Source of the DNA: Chrysomallon squamiferum
Taxonomy: Eukaryota; Mollusca; Gastropoda; Neomphalida; Peltospiridae
Length of the DNA: 64,000 bases
Reading direction: 5' to 3'
NCBI GenBank assembly: GCA_012295275.1
Contig: CM022677.1
Span: 10,303,351-10,367,350, forward strand
How positions within the stretch are numbered: position 1 is the first letter of the stretch; the number at the start of each line of letters is the position of its first letter. Below are positions 11,501-21,591 of this stretch, piece by piece. Made by a program: the position numbers and the translations under genes. The notes beneath the pieces were generated by a model that was not told the origin of the DNA, did not search any database, and worked only from the letters and a program-made list of their open reading frames with translations.

Positions 11501-14500
11501 CAAAACCTTGTGGACTTGCCTCGATCTGGTGTATTAACAATACTTTATGTTCTACAATGACGGACCAAAAAATTTACTTTGCAGTGATGATTTAATGATT
11601 GGCAAATACATTAGTATCTCTTTCTTATGGATTAAATTCTCTTATTTCCTATCAAATTGTTTTTTTATTTTAATTTGAGCCATCTCTGAATGTTTTTGGT
11701 CTAACTGAGTCACGTGCTATAACCTGTCTTTATTTTAGCTACATAGTTCAAAAGACTTTCTGAGCTATTTTCCTATAACCAGTTATTTTTTACTAACTTT
11801 AGTGGACCTTTGGGACCATATAATCAAGTCAAATAGGGAGAAACCCAGTGACTCCTGTTTTGAATCTCTAGCAGCAAATAGTACATACAGTATCCCCTGA
11901 TCCCAATCTTGACCATGTGCATTGCAATAACATCTCAACATGCTTTTTCAGCTCTGGTGAAATCTTTCCAGGGCCCCTTGTGACTAAGGTTAGCATTTGT
12001 GCAACCACAAGACCACACTAGCTGTCATCTTGTGTAATGGGATTGCCTCTGGGAACCTAGTATCACGTACCCTGGCTAGCTCTGGGTAGAGGTCCAACAA
12101 TATCTACTAATACTTTTGAAAATGCAGGTCTGCTGATTGGTACCAATTTTAGGGGTGCAGGGGACACACCTCACAACTTTTAATGAATTCCTGGCCAATA
12201 AAAGGCTGAGGCAATGCGCTCATATGTTTTTGTTCACCCCAAATGACTTAAACTTAGTATTTCCTGCCTGTATATTCTAGGTACAACTTGAAAGCATTCA
12301 TATTTCTCATTTTTCATCTGACATGATTTTCTTCATTATGCATATAAAAATATTCACTCTCATTTAAAAGACTGTTTTTATCCAGTATTTTTTGATCACA
12401 CCCTTTCTAGATTGCTTTCTTCTCTGTGCTTCACACAGACTCTGGTTATTCCAGTTAATCTGTCTCTAACTTGGCAGAACTACGTTTCTGATCAACAGCA
12501 ACCACTGTTTGACCAGATTCTGATTCAACCTTTTTACCTGAATCTATCTCATCTACTCCTTCAAATATCCTTCACATGTACAGGTTAAGTCAATTAAAGG
12601 ATTTTCCATTGCCACAAACCTAAGTAAATGCAGCATAAACTTGTTATATGTTTCTGTTTCATTCTTTTTAAAGGTTTCTAAACATTTGTCTATATGCCTC
12701 TCTAGGGAGCATATACAGGTTACATCAAATTTAGAACATATAAAAAGCAGTAGTTTCCAGAAACAGGATAACATCTGTCCCTGCTTAAGACTTAAACAAA
12801 GATAACAATACATATCGTTACCAGCCTAATAATGTTCCTTGTGTTCCCTCAGTGTATCGTCTCCTCTCCTTTCCTCTTCTCTTCAAAACCAAATGTCTTG
12901 ACTTAAATAACCATTATGCAGACTTCTATGATGGCAGCAAAGCTGATCCAATAAAAGTTCCTTTTGACTTGTGTTAATTAATATTAATTTTAATGGGTAT
13001 ATACTCAGATAATACATTTAGCAATATTTACAGAAATGGATAGGTAACATATTTACTTTCTTTAATGATACATACAGATTAATTCTGAGATGTTAGACTG
13101 TATTAAAGAAGCTATACAGGTGAATAATCAATATCTTACCAACATTTTAATAAACTACAATATTATACAACAGTATAATAAGTAAAAAACAGTATTTACC
13201 AATATAACCTAAATTGCAATCCCTGGTTTAATAAGTAAGTTAGGAGAAATTTTCTAATTTAAACAAACAGTGCAAACAGTACAACTAAGTATCATTATGA
13301 ATACTTTTCATAGCCTGATTGAGGCCCTATTAGGGAATGTTTAAGGGCCCTACTAGGGAATGTTTAAGGGCCCTACTAAGTGAGATAAAAATGGCTTACC
13401 CTGATACCGCTGCCCCGTAAATACCTAAAGGTATGGAAATATTCGTATTATAAAACTTACTAAGACTATATATATATAGTTAACCCACAGTAAATCAAGG
13501 AATCATCTAATCTCATTACAGTTGGCTGGCACTGGATAGCTTATAATTCCAGTTACTGTGGCAGAGAATGGCACCACTTGTCTAAGATCCATGACGTGGC
13601 CTAGATATGATAATTTCACTTGCCAGCATTCACACTTTGCTAAATTGACTGTAGGCTGAGCATTCTGCAGTCAAGTAAAAACTTCTCAAGATCTGTTATG
13701 TGGTCTTGGAAGCTGTTATTGACTATGATAATTTCATCCAGGTAAATACAAACATTTGTTAATTGTCCCAACTGACAACTGTAGGCATGTTATGTCCAAT
13801 CAGCAGTACGCGAAATTGGTACAGTTGATCAGCTGTAACAACAGCAAGACTTCCTAGCCTGTTCTGACAAGGGAATCTGAAAGTATCGTTTAAGCAAGTG
13901 TTGTTTCATGATGAATTGAGCATTGAGGCAGTGGGTAACTTTAATTAATTGGTTAACTTTGCACAAGTCGGCACACAGTCCAAATTAGCCACCTTGTTGC
14001 ATGATTGGTACAGCTTCACCAACAAACACATCTTGAACCAGAATGTTAGTTACACTTGAAGCATCCAGAAATAATTGAATGTATTTCTGTATAAGCATTT
14101 TTATTTCACCTTTTGACACTGTGGAAAGGTGGGATAACACCTGGTCAGTGTTCTCTAGTACGATGCTGTTTGACAGTTTTATACAGTGAGGTTCACGTTT
14201 TTTGGCACTGGTTTATCTAAGCTTTGTTTACTGCCATGATTGGCAGAGTGTGCTCATCATAACCTTCAACAAGTTCAAATGGCAGTATCTAGTCTGCTTC
14301 TATTTGGGGTATCAGTGATGTAACTTGCATCACTAATCTTCTGGTTTATGACATAAGGTCCAAATTACTTTGTCAGAATCTGTCTTTAATTTTTGAAACA
14401 TAAATCAGTTCCATATAAAAACATCTCAATATATGTTTTAAAGTTTGGTGCCAATGCCCCAGTGCACCTTGGCTTTCAGGGTGGTTGGCACTGGACTTCG

Positions 14501-17500
14501 TCTGGTGTATTCCTGATAGGATCATCATTTGCTGGAAAATTTTGACATAAAATTAGACCCTTGGTTTGATTGAGCCTCTTGAGGTAAGCCTGTCATTGCA
14601 AAATATTTAATGAGACACTTTGCTATCATAGGTACTGTGACTTTACACAGTGGAATGATGTTGGGAAATCTGGTCACCACACACATTATAGTAGTAAGTA
14701 TTGATTTCCCTGAATAGTTTTTGGAAGGGGCCTCTCTATATCAATCAATACCTTTGAGAATGCCTTCCCCACTATAGGAATCAACTTAGAAGGGCTGGTG
14801 GAATTTTCTGATTTGGCTTGCTGACCATTTGACAAACATAACATGTCACACAGTTCTGGGAAACATCCTTGTACATATTGGGACATCAAAAATCCAAAAC
14901 TAAATGGTCATGTGTTTTTGTGCACCCAAGGTGCCCTGCAAACATTCCACTATGTCTTAACTCTAATAACTCTTGACAGTACTTCCCAGGTACTACCACC
15001 AAATACCCACCCTCTTCTGGCATAACGTATATATTTTTTCATTAGAACGGCTTTGTTGATATAAAACCCTTCCTTCTTAGAATCTATCTCTGTCTTGTCA
15101 GCTACTTTGAATCAAACCATTTTTGATGTTAGGTTGTTTTTTTTTTGCTCAATACACAGAGATGTCTTATCCCAGTTAAGTCCTAGTTTATCTCCCTTTT
15201 ATCAGACGGGTCTACTATCTGGAAAATTCTCATTAATTTGCGTTGCTTACCCCCATTACTACATCACCCTTTTAAAATTCATGAAGAGGCACCACGCAAT
15301 AATTTTCACCTATCACTTACAATATAATATTGCTGCCCATATATGACTCAATTGTCTTGTCTATTGATCTATGAACAATTATGCTCTGCAAAGCCCCAGT
15401 ATCTCTAAACACAGCTGAGCTGTGTACCAAAACATGTATATCTGCACTAATTTCTGCCTCTTGTACCCTCTCCACCTTTTGATCTTCTAAATGTTTGCAT
15501 ATATTGACTGACAAACAATCTTAACCTCTTCTAAGATAATTATATATTTCTGTTTCATTTTTATTTAAGGTTTCTAAACATTTGTCTGTTTGCCTCTCAT
15601 TAATTTACTATTAATTGTTATGTGATTTCTGTAATTGTACATATTCATATAATACATATTGTTAGAAATATTTACAGAAATGGATGGGTAACATATTTAC
15701 ATACTTCAGTGATATACACACCAATACAGGTTAATTCCGAGATGTTAGACAGTATAAAATGAGCTACTAACATTTTCATAAACATAATATAATTTATTAT
15801 AATAAGGTAAAAAAAAAAGCTACCACTGGATTCTACAAGAAGGTATAACCTAAATTGCGATCCATGGTTTAATAAGTAAGTTAGGAGCAATTTTCTAATT
15901 TAAAAAATACAGCAAACAGTTCAACAGACTATGATTGTGAAAACTTTCCATAGCTTGATGGAGGCCCTATTAGGATATGGTTATGCTGAGATAAAATGGT
16001 TTACCATCATTCATAACAGTTTGAAACAACATGATTTTTCGTTTTGCAGTATGAACAACATGGTTGAAAAGATTTTGTTTCAGCTGACAGATTACTCTTT
16101 GCTGACATCCCTGAAATAGTTTTATTGTTACATTGTCCTAACTGATGTAGCCCCCTACCAAAAAACCTTGTTAACATCAAAATTCTTAGCACAACTTGAC
16201 TCACAACTCTGTGACTTCTGGAAGTAATTATCAGCAGCTACAGCAGCAGCTTGTACACTTTCTATGCCCTGATCTGCCAAGTGTAACCAAACATTTACCA
16301 GTACTTCTTCCAAAATTATTTATTCATGTAATTTGGCATAATCCTTCCCAATGCTGCTTGATCTAGTCCATTTATCAAAAACATTCTGTTTTCTGGACAC
16401 AAACTCACAGTGTTTATCTGAATCTACTTTCGCAACTTCTGAAAGACTGACGATATGCCTAACTGGTCATTTGATGCATTGTCAGCACAATTGACTTTAA
16501 CACTTTATAATTTCCAAACTGAGCATTATCCAGTGAATTATATGCTAGAGCCCAGTGAATTCAATATACTCTGAACTAATAAATGCCAAAACTGTTCTGG
16601 ACATTTTAATTCAAAGGCCACTCTTTCAAATTGTCGAAAGAAAATTTCAACATCATTCTCATCAAAATTTTAACAATCATTAATTTTTCAATTTTCTTTC
16701 TCCATTCTCAGCTTCAATTATCTCTAAACTCTCCTGTCATTTCAAATTCAGGTTCCATTTTCAGTTTAGTTATCTGAAATTCTCTTTCTTTATCTCAGTC
16801 TTCTCTCTCTCTCTCTTTCCTTTTCTTTTCTTTCATATTCCAGCTTCTTAAGCTCTAATGTTTGTGTGAAAGTTGATTTCCCTTCCTCTGACTGCACTGA
16901 TTCTGCATACTCAGAGTTACACCTATGTTGTTACTCCCCCCACTCGTTATCTACAGAATCTCCAGATAAAACCTCTGTTAAAAGTTCTCTGATTTGCTCT
17001 GTCTTGTTTGACTGGGCAATTGAAATATGAATATTTGCTAGCTCCAATAGCTCAGTCCTGTTGGCTCTTTTGGTAAAAGGTACACTAGAATTGTTCAATG
17101 TATCTTGATCCTTAATTATTTCTCAGTTTTTATTTATTTTATTTTTTTATCGTTGTGTTTTCTCAAGTGGATACAAACATAAATTAGCTGTCATTAAATT
17201 GAGAAAATACTCAAAACATCCACAGAAATAATTCTATAATAATTTTAGAAAACAAGCTCCCAAATTAATTATTTGAAAAATCATGTATGAGAGCCCTGAC
17301 TTTTATAATCCTGTCATCTTGGCTCAGTCTAGGCTAACAACGTGATTTAATGGCCATCTAACAAGGAATATAAACACTAAATTGACAGCAATCTATATAA
17401 ATCAATAAATCTATCCACTAGATAAATAAACGCAACACAAGTTAAGGTACAAGTTAATTATTTAATCATGGTGAATTGATAATAATACAGTTGATAAAAC

Positions 17501-18478
17501 ATATAGTAAAATAACTTTGTCTAATGATAAGAGCTACTAGTAAGGTCACATAGGAACCAAGATAAAATAAGAATCTGCACAGAGGGCAGATAAAAAAAAA
17601 AATGTATATGAAATGTTACTGGCACAGGTTAATTGCACTTTAAGCACTATCAAAATAAGAACAGACAATGGCTGACTCATCATTAAGGCAATGCCTTGAA
17701 AAACTTTGGCTCTCTTGTTGACTTTTCCTTCTGTTTTTAATTACCACATGCCAGTTCTTTTAAAACATCGTGTTGAGAAATTGGCAGCAAAAATAAAACA
17801 TGTACAATATAGATAAATATGTTCCTGTGACCATCGGATAGCTGAGTTAGAAAAGCTTTTGTCATTCAGTACTTTATGTACTGTTCTTGTTAGGAATGAG
17901 AGTTGTTCTCTTCACAGTCTTCCTAATGAACCTGTGGCTGCTTGAACTATTGAGTTTACATAAGTGTCCAGAAGAACAGCCATGAATTTTAAATGTTTAT
18001 TTAATCATATAAGTAATTTTGATTTGTTTATAAATGTGTTGATTTGTTTATTAATGTGTTGATTTGTTTATTAATGTGTTGATTTGTTTATAAATGTGTG
18101 ATTTGTTTATTAATGTGTTGATTTGTTGCTGTTGTTATTTTCAGGTCCCCTCCTCTTTCACTACGCTGACATGGCTAACGAAAGTTCAATAGAACTAAGT
18201 TACGAAGAAATTAGAAAAGTTGTCACTAAAATGGGTTTCATTATAGAAGTAAGTTAAAATAAACATTGATTAATTCTTATTAATATTACTTGTTACAAGT
18301 TGTCAAATTCTATAATGTAATGTTAGGAAATCTATGATAAGAATGTAAGTTTCTGATGTACATTTGATTTTCACAGAAAGAAGAACAAGATGTGAAGACG
18401 ACTTACACACAGAACCCCGAGTCAATGTTGCAGTACAACTACCTCAGTGTCTTCTTTGTTGCTAGGAAACCAGCATAA
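2138..18478 (+). CDS. CARNMT1: Carnosine N-methyltransferase, 8 exons (364 aa)
   Basis: The family (N2227, formerly UPF0586/C9orf41) uses S-adenosylmethionine to methylate the imidazole of carnosine, giving anserine. Coding exons are 2138-2223, 2832-3030, 4004-4173, 4655-4795, 8618-8796, 9128-9241, 18145-18248 and 18377-18478. Every junction is GT..AG and in frame, giving 364 codons plus stop. Seen in the product: an N-terminal helical part (residues 1-95), the glycine-rich SAM motif [10 protein letters not shown] near 161-170, the segment [26 protein letters not shown] with Asp271, and GPLLFHY with His302. The Asp-His spacing (31 residues) equals that of the pair I recall as substrate-binding in the human enzyme (Asp316/His347). 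The protein is shorter than the human one only at the low-complexity N terminus. The start ATG has A at -3 and G at +4, and an in-frame stop lies three codons upstream. An unseen 5' non-coding exon is possible. Confidence 0.95.
2504..2543. repeat. (AAT)n microsatellite in CARNMT1 intron 1
   Basis: About 13 uninterrupted AAT units inside intron 1 (2224-2831). Nothing else notable was seen in that intron. Confidence 0.9.
2832..3030 (+). CDS. CARNMT1: CARNMT1 exon 2
   Basis: It follows the acceptor ttttttacag and encodes the helical segment with [12 protein letters not shown] and CMFENKNHG, conserved in the N2227 family. It is 199 nt and ends in phase 0 before gtttgg, a weak but usable donor. 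A longer open frame continues into the intron and is not part of the product. Confidence 0.93.
3031..4003. other. CARNMT1 intron 2
   Basis: AT-rich intron without a recognisable element. A motif at about 3170-3210 (agacaactgtaaaaggttgt) recurs near 4205-4225 just after exon 3, hinting at a short dispersed or duplicated intronic repeat on both sides of exon 3. Confidence 0.4.
4004..4173 (+). CDS. CARNMT1: CARNMT1 exon 3
   Basis: It encodes [19 protein letters not shown] followed by a conserved region ending in KRLFPREI. It is 170 nt and ends in phase 2 before gtgatt. With this donor the codon across the junction is TGT (Cys). The human enzyme, as I recall it, has Trp at this position, just before the SAM-binding core. 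Confidence 0.93.
4655..4795 (+). CDS. CARNMT1: CARNMT1 exon 4 (SAM-binding motif)
   Basis: This exon holds the cofactor-binding core: [16 protein letters not shown] (glycine-rich loop after strand 1) and [18 protein letters not shown]. It is 141 nt, from acceptor ttttcgcag to donor gtaaag, phases 2 to 2. These two motifs are the clearest evidence that the product is a class I methyltransferase of the CARNMT1 type. Confidence 0.96.
4857..5016. repeat. 63-bp-arm inverted repeat with GT loop
   Basis: The left arm 4857-4919 and right arm 4954-5016 are reverse complements with three mismatches in 63. The 34-bp loop is mostly GT units. It lies in CARNMT1 intron 4, starting 61 bp after the donor, so the pre-mRNA can form a long hairpin. 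It may be a MITE or a folded duplication. Confidence 0.95.
5125..7620. mobile_element. Possible decayed element with inverted ends, CARNMT1 intron 4
   Basis: A segment at about 5128-5162 (tcttgattcaaagatatttc region) recurs inverted at about 7567-7605, with weaker similarity continuing beyond (chr-internal GCTGTCA and AACAT words). Between them lies a zinc-knuckle-like coding relic at about 5890-6040. This could be a transposon with terminal inverted repeats carrying or overlapping a retroelement fragment, or two unrelated inverted copies of a repeat. Boundaries are approximate. Confidence 0.3.
5887..6040 (+). pseudogene. Zinc-knuckle relic (retroelement ORF1/gag-like)
   Basis: The + frame reads [13 protein letters not shown] followed by [12 protein letters not shown] and a basic tail. 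The spacing resembles two CX2CX4HX4C knuckles with one residue missing in the first and the His replaced in the second. This suggests a nucleic-acid-binding ORF1 or gag fragment of a retrotransposon. Stops flank it on both sides. The family cannot be named from this alone. Confidence 0.4.
8618..8796 (+). CDS. CARNMT1: CARNMT1 exon 5
   Basis: It encodes [15 protein letters not shown], then RFPDINP and [13 protein letters not shown], the family-specific insert and the strand before the active-site Asp. It is 179 nt, acceptor gtttcag, donor gtacaa, ending in phase 1. A Met codon upstream at 8565 is intronic and is not a start. Confidence 0.95.
9128..9241 (+). CDS. CARNMT1: CARNMT1 exon 6 (active-site Asp)
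   Basis: It encodes [19 protein letters not shown] and ends in GGYWINLG. The Asp of FFIDTAHN corresponds to human Asp316 of the carnosine pocket (recalled from the human structure). It is 114 nt, phases 1 to 1, donor gtattt. It is followed by the 8.9-kb intron that carries the transposon nest. Confidence 0.96.
9505..9640. repeat. Direct repeat copy 1 (possible LTR remnant)
   Basis: It shares long matches with 17345-17470, such as actaaattgacagcaatcta and aagttaattatttaat, in the same orientation. It is cut at its right end by the mariner-type insertion. Confidence 0.6.
9641..10920 (-). mobile_element. Tc1/mariner-superfamily DNA transposon, inactive (1,280 bp)
   Basis: The ends CAACGGTGACCC and GGGTCACCCTG are inverted repeats, and each end is bordered by TA (9639-9640 and 10921-10922), the target duplication of this superfamily. 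Length 1,280 bp is typical. The minus strand carries transposase relics: [15 protein letters not shown] (about 10370), [12 protein letters not shown] (about 10200) and HSPDLNPP (about 10000), each a landmark of DDE_3 transposases. Stops and frameshifts inactivate it, and an internal duplication of about 41 bp lies at 10270-10350. It is inserted into the RNase H/LTR region of the gypsy relic. Confidence 0.85.
10926..11345 (-). pseudogene. Ty3/gypsy RT-RNase H relic
   Basis: Reading the minus strand, the order is LCADL (about 11300), RIGNAK..KLDLL (about 11210), a palm-like stretch (about 11130), then [17 protein letters not shown] (about 10970), which is the RNase H start. The order matches Ty3/gypsy pol, with internal deletions. 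The mariner-type element begins just after it. Confidence 0.7.
12070..12165 (-). pseudogene. Ty3/gypsy integrase relic, copy 1
   Basis: The minus strand reads [16 protein letters not shown], the start of the integrase catalytic core. It is flanked by unreadable frames. It is parallel to the better-preserved copy at 14690-14890. Confidence 0.65.
12630..13400. repeat. Large direct duplication, copy A
   Basis: Several blocks match 15530-16000 in the same order and orientation, for example tttctaaacatttgtct, gggtaacatatttac and taagttaggag. Copy A is longer because of insertions. Confidence 0.65.
13320..13380. repeat. Short tandem repeat (about 24 bp, 3 copies)
   Basis: The string aggccctattagggaatgtt and close variants occur three times in a row. 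The single-copy counterpart near 15960 shows that the expansion is local to one duplicate. Confidence 0.75.
13720..14000 (-). pseudogene. Ty3/gypsy reverse-transcriptase relic
   Basis: The minus strand shows LCADLCKVN (about 13955) and, downstream, [11 protein letters not shown] (about 13745), the Tyr-x-Asp-Asp-type catalytic box with the second Asp replaced by Glu, then a conserved His-rich helix. Stops interrupt the frame. Confidence 0.7.
14686..14889 (-). pseudogene. Ty3/gypsy integrase relic, copy 2
   Basis: A 67-codon open stretch containing MLCLSNGQQ (end of the zinc-binding part), then [18 protein letters not shown] and GNQYLLL, the start of the rve catalytic core. It lies upstream (in minus orientation) of the RT relic at 13720-14000, the reverse of gypsy order, so the two probably come from different copies or a rearrangement. 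Confidence 0.75.
15530..16000. repeat. Large direct duplication, copy B
   Basis: Partner of 12630-13400. The similarity ends at gagataaaatgg..ttacc, beside the gag zinc knuckle, suggesting that the repeated piece is the retroelement segment following gag. Confidence 0.65.
16004..16204 (-). pseudogene. Ty3/gypsy gag zinc-knuckle relic
   Basis: A 65-codon minus-strand stretch ending in [14 protein letters not shown], an exact CX2CX4HX4C knuckle. It marks the C-terminal nucleocapsid part of a gag protein. The rest of gag (about 16200-17100) is unreadable. Confidence 0.65.
17345..17470. repeat. Direct repeat copy 2 (possible LTR remnant)
   Basis: Partner of 9505-9640, on the gag side of the minus-strand retroelement, where a 5' LTR would be expected. 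Full LTR boundaries (TG..CA) were not found. Confidence 0.55.
18021..18126. repeat. 20-bp tandem repeat before CARNMT1 exon 7
   Basis: gatttgtttattaatgtgtt recurs at about 18021, 18041, 18061, 18081, 18100 and 18119, ending within 20 bp of the exon 7 acceptor. Its T-rich units probably serve as part of the pyrimidine tract. Confidence 0.9.
18145..18248 (+). CDS. CARNMT1: CARNMT1 exon 7
   Basis: It encodes [20 protein letters not shown] and the following helix to GFIIE. The His of LLFHY corresponds to human His347 in the substrate site. It is 104 nt, between acceptor attttcag and donor gtaagt, ending in phase 0. Six copies of a 20-bp repeat end about 20 bp upstream of the acceptor. Confidence 0.95.
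18377..18478 (+). CDS. CARNMT1: CARNMT1 exon 8 (C-terminal)
   Basis: It encodes the C-terminal strands with [15 protein letters not shown] and FFVARKPA, then TAA at 18476-18478. The C-terminal RKP is the family's usual ending. It follows a tttcacag acceptor in phase 0. Confidence 0.95.
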   Translation, partial: KEEQDVKTTYTQNPESMLQYNYLSVFFVARKPA

Positions 18479-20100
18479 AGAGCAGTCAAAGAATTAACAC
18501 ATTGACTCTGAGACTACCAAAGTGACAAAGCACAGAGACAGTGAGAGAGTGGTGATGACTTCACACCTCAATGTTTTTCTTGTTACAAGAATCCATTTTA
18601 CTGCTGGGAACTGTTGTGCAAATCTCTTTTTTAAGTGATACAAGTGTATAAATATCAGTATTGTTAACTGAGTACAAAAGTCAAAAAAATGTTTTAAAAA
18701 ATGGCCACATACACATTATTAATATTGATTCAAAAATGTGTCCGTCAAATAGTGATGTTGTTAAAATGACCTTCGCTTTGTTGTAATTTACAGCAAGTAG
18801 AACATATCTGTCATCTGTAAACGTGTGAAGTGTTGGAGATTTTGTGTTCCTGTGTAAGGGAGGTAATCATGTGTGGACTAAGTTGTGAAGCTTGTGATTG
18901 TGTTCTAACGCTAAACATTAATCACTAACAGACTACAGTTTTCTCTTCTTCAAGTCTCCATCGTCTTCAGTTAGTTACGTGTAAAGCTTTTGTTTTCCGG
19001 TTGTTATATTTCTTATGCTCTATAAAGAATACTAATTATTATTACTGTAATAATAATTTTAATTATTAGAATTTGGAAATTTTGTATAACAAAAAAGTAA
19101 AGTTATATGGGGATATTTAGAAACTGTTTGACTAAAATTTTTGAAATCTGATGCTGGTCGTATTTTGTGGAAATTTATAAAATGAATTTTCTACATCAAA
19201 AATTATACAGAACAATTGTTTAGTGTCAAAAGCTGAACCTTACGTTCTACTTGTAAATCATGTGGAACATTTACTTTATAAAGCAGTTAACATTAGTACA
19301 GTGTGAACTGAGGAGTTAATTTATTAAAAACAGGAATCTTATAAACTCATATTTTTCAAATTTTGTGGAAATGTATTTAAACATATCAACAAATAGATTT
19401 TTATTTTTGAAGTTATCTCAGTGTGATACCAGTCTGGCTACAGAAATATTTAGTTATTGCAGAATTTGGAATACACTGAAATTTCGAGTTTTTAAATTTA
19501 TTCATTTTAAAATTCTGGTCTTTGAAATAGTTCTTATAAAATAAGGAAAATGTTTTATTTTTATTTTTTAAAGATAAAAATAAAATTTTAAGAAAATGAT
19601 GCATCCTTTGAATTTGAAATTGTTAAACTTTTTTTATTTTGGGTTTTGTAAACATGTTTTTTTTTAACTTTTTTAACTTTTATAACTTGAATGTTTATAT
19701 GTACATGAATGTACATAGACATGAGATTTTCTATCATATACCACAGTGTTTTCTCAAGAATTAGTCAAAAGATTTTGGTATAAATTTGTTTCTGTATATA
19801 ATGAAATATAATTGTACCTTTATCATAAGATTTATGCTAAATATATTGCATATTTTCTTTGGATTAGGTCAAGGCACTCAACCATGACCAGATAGGGAAT
19901 AAAGTGAATATTAAGTGTTTTACATATCAAACAGTAGTTCATAGCATGTTGTTAAATAGACACAGTACAGATCATAGAGTGTTATTTGTTTACTACAAAA
20001 GTAGTTTTTGAGGAAAATGTAGTAGGTGATCATTTATAATGATGGAGCTGAATAATGTAAAATGATTTAAATGCGTAGATGAAATAAAAGTATCTTGTAT
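18479..20100 (+). other. CARNMT1: Probable CARNMT1 3' UTR
   Basis: An AT-rich non-coding stretch directly after the stop. AATAAA hexamers occur near 19899 and at 20083-20088, so the cleavage site could be about 20.1 kb. No coding signal or repeat family is visible in it apart from short A/T runs. The exact end cannot be fixed from sequence alone. Confidence 0.45.
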
Positions 20101-20576
20101 AAAATGTAACTGAGTATTGATGAATTACGTTAAACAGAGTGTGTGTGTGTGTGTGTGTGTGAGAATATAACAGGTAAGTTTTAGTTATTCCTTCTTTATT
20201 TATCTTGTGATATTAATGTCACAACAAATATTAATACAGGTTTTTTTTTTTTTTTTAATTCTTATACAAGCTATTGATATTAATTTTTATAATTTAATTC
20301 TGATAAACAAAAACCTGTCTTACTAATAAAACACACTCTTTATGTTTTACCGAAAGAAGTAAAAATAATTCGAAACAATTTATAATGAAGACATAGGTAA
20401 CTGACAATTATATATTTGAATAAAAAGGATTTAAGAAAATAAAGCTAGAAGAAAAAAGAAAATCGCAGCTAATACTGCAACTATAAACTAAAACATGAAT
20501 AACAATAAGAATAAAACAATAAATATTATTTGCATGTGTATGTATTTGTGCTTGAATATTAAATTTTGTTTAAAAA

Positions 20577-20690
20577 TTACGATTCGAGTCACTTTAAAAC
20601 TATCTTTAAGTTGGCGCCTTAACTAAACTGTTTATTTCTGAAAGTTGTGAGATGTCAGTACGGGAGAGTAGGAATAAACATTCCGAAATG
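20577..20690. repeat. Dispersed repeat copy 1
   Basis: attacgattcgagtcacttt and the next 25 bases are shared with 23334-23379. Weaker similarity continues through the words aactgttta and gtcag..cgggagag. Confidence 0.8.
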
Positions 20691-21460
20691 CTTTACACTT
20701 CAGATTAAATGTATAAAGTAAATAATTATTTGTTCCATCAATGCGTAAATCTACACAGTCGAATCACTAAGTGAATACATCGGCATTCAAGAAACAATAA
20801 AATAAACAGTAAATACAAATGTCATTATTATTACTGTTGCCGATTTGTTTTTGTATTTCCTTTTATCTTACGAAGAGAACAAAGTTTTGCTTTCAAGAAG
20901 GGGAGCGTGACAGGTAATTAGTAGAAAACGACGTCTGACAAGCCAGAAAGCAATCAATAGGCTGTCATTTCCGTCTTCAGTTCGGTTAGAAATCACCACG
21001 TAAAACCGCGGGCAGGTGAAGAAGTACTTGACTACAAACCGTTGAGCAGAAAACAGTATCTGAGCGAGTGTCGTCTGCTGCTGTTCCGAATGAGTGGCCG
21101 TGTGAGGGACGGGACGCTTGAATGAACTCAGTCAACTGTGGAGGGCGGTAACGTAAAAATTCTTCTATAACGACGACGTCACACGCTTTGTGTTTCGTAC
21201 AGGTGCAGGAGGTACGTGGAGGACGTCTGCACAGACAAGTTTTCAAACAAATCGTGTCAGATTCGAAATTTTTCCTCTTTTTTTTAAAAGTATTTTAGTT
21301 TCAAGGGGAGACATACTTCTTAATCAGATTATGTTTCTAGTTTATAAAATTCAGGATACCAATACTCTGATTTCAGGGAAAGGTGAGACACCTTTTTTCT
21401 ATATATATAATTATCTAAACAATCTATTTTTTCTTCTACTGCTACTTCGTTTTCTTCATC

Positions 21461-21507
21461 TTCTTCTTCTTCTTCTTCTTCTTCTTCTTCTTCTTCTTCT
21501 TCTTCTT

Positions 21508-21538
<31 letters not shown>

Positions 21539-21554
21539 TTATTATTATTATTAT

Positions 21555-21590
<36 letters not shown>

Positions 21591-21591
21591 A
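21461..21591. repeat. Compound (TTC)n-(ATT)n-(AGT)n array
   Basis: About 25 TTC units, 6 ATT units and 12 AGT units without interruption. The polypyrimidine TTC tract is of a type able to form triplex DNA. It lies 1.3 kb upstream of exon 1a. Confidence 0.95.

Larger units (their letters stand above)
9478..17475 (-). mobile_element. Mosaic of decayed Ty3/gypsy LTR retrotransposons
   Basis: Minus-strand relics appear in several places: a gag zinc knuckle with CX2CX4HX4C spacing (about 16010-16060), integrase-like segments (14690-14890 and about 12070-12160), reverse-transcriptase segments (about 13730-14000, including YLDEII; about 11150-11340, including KLDLL and LCADL) and RNase H-like sequence (about 10930-11020). 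All are broken by stops and frameshifts. A direct repeat of about 130 bp at 9505-9640 and 17345-17470 may be LTR remnants at the two ends. Another duplication (about 12630-13400 versus 15530-16000) and the duplicated integrase and RT show at least two elements or an internal rearrangement. Confidence 0.75.
9242..18144. other. CARNMT1 intron 6, transposon nest
   Basis: This 8.9-kb intron is mostly decayed minus-strand Ty3/gypsy sequence from at least two copies, interrupted by a mariner-type element at 9641-10920. It ends with a 20-bp tandem repeat just before exon 7. No intact ORF remains. Confidence 0.8.

Noticed and set aside
20880-21260. Possible protein-coding gene on either strand
   Set aside because: Open frames are short, without domain or splice support. 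The base composition suits a promoter or untranslated exon better, and even that is unproven.
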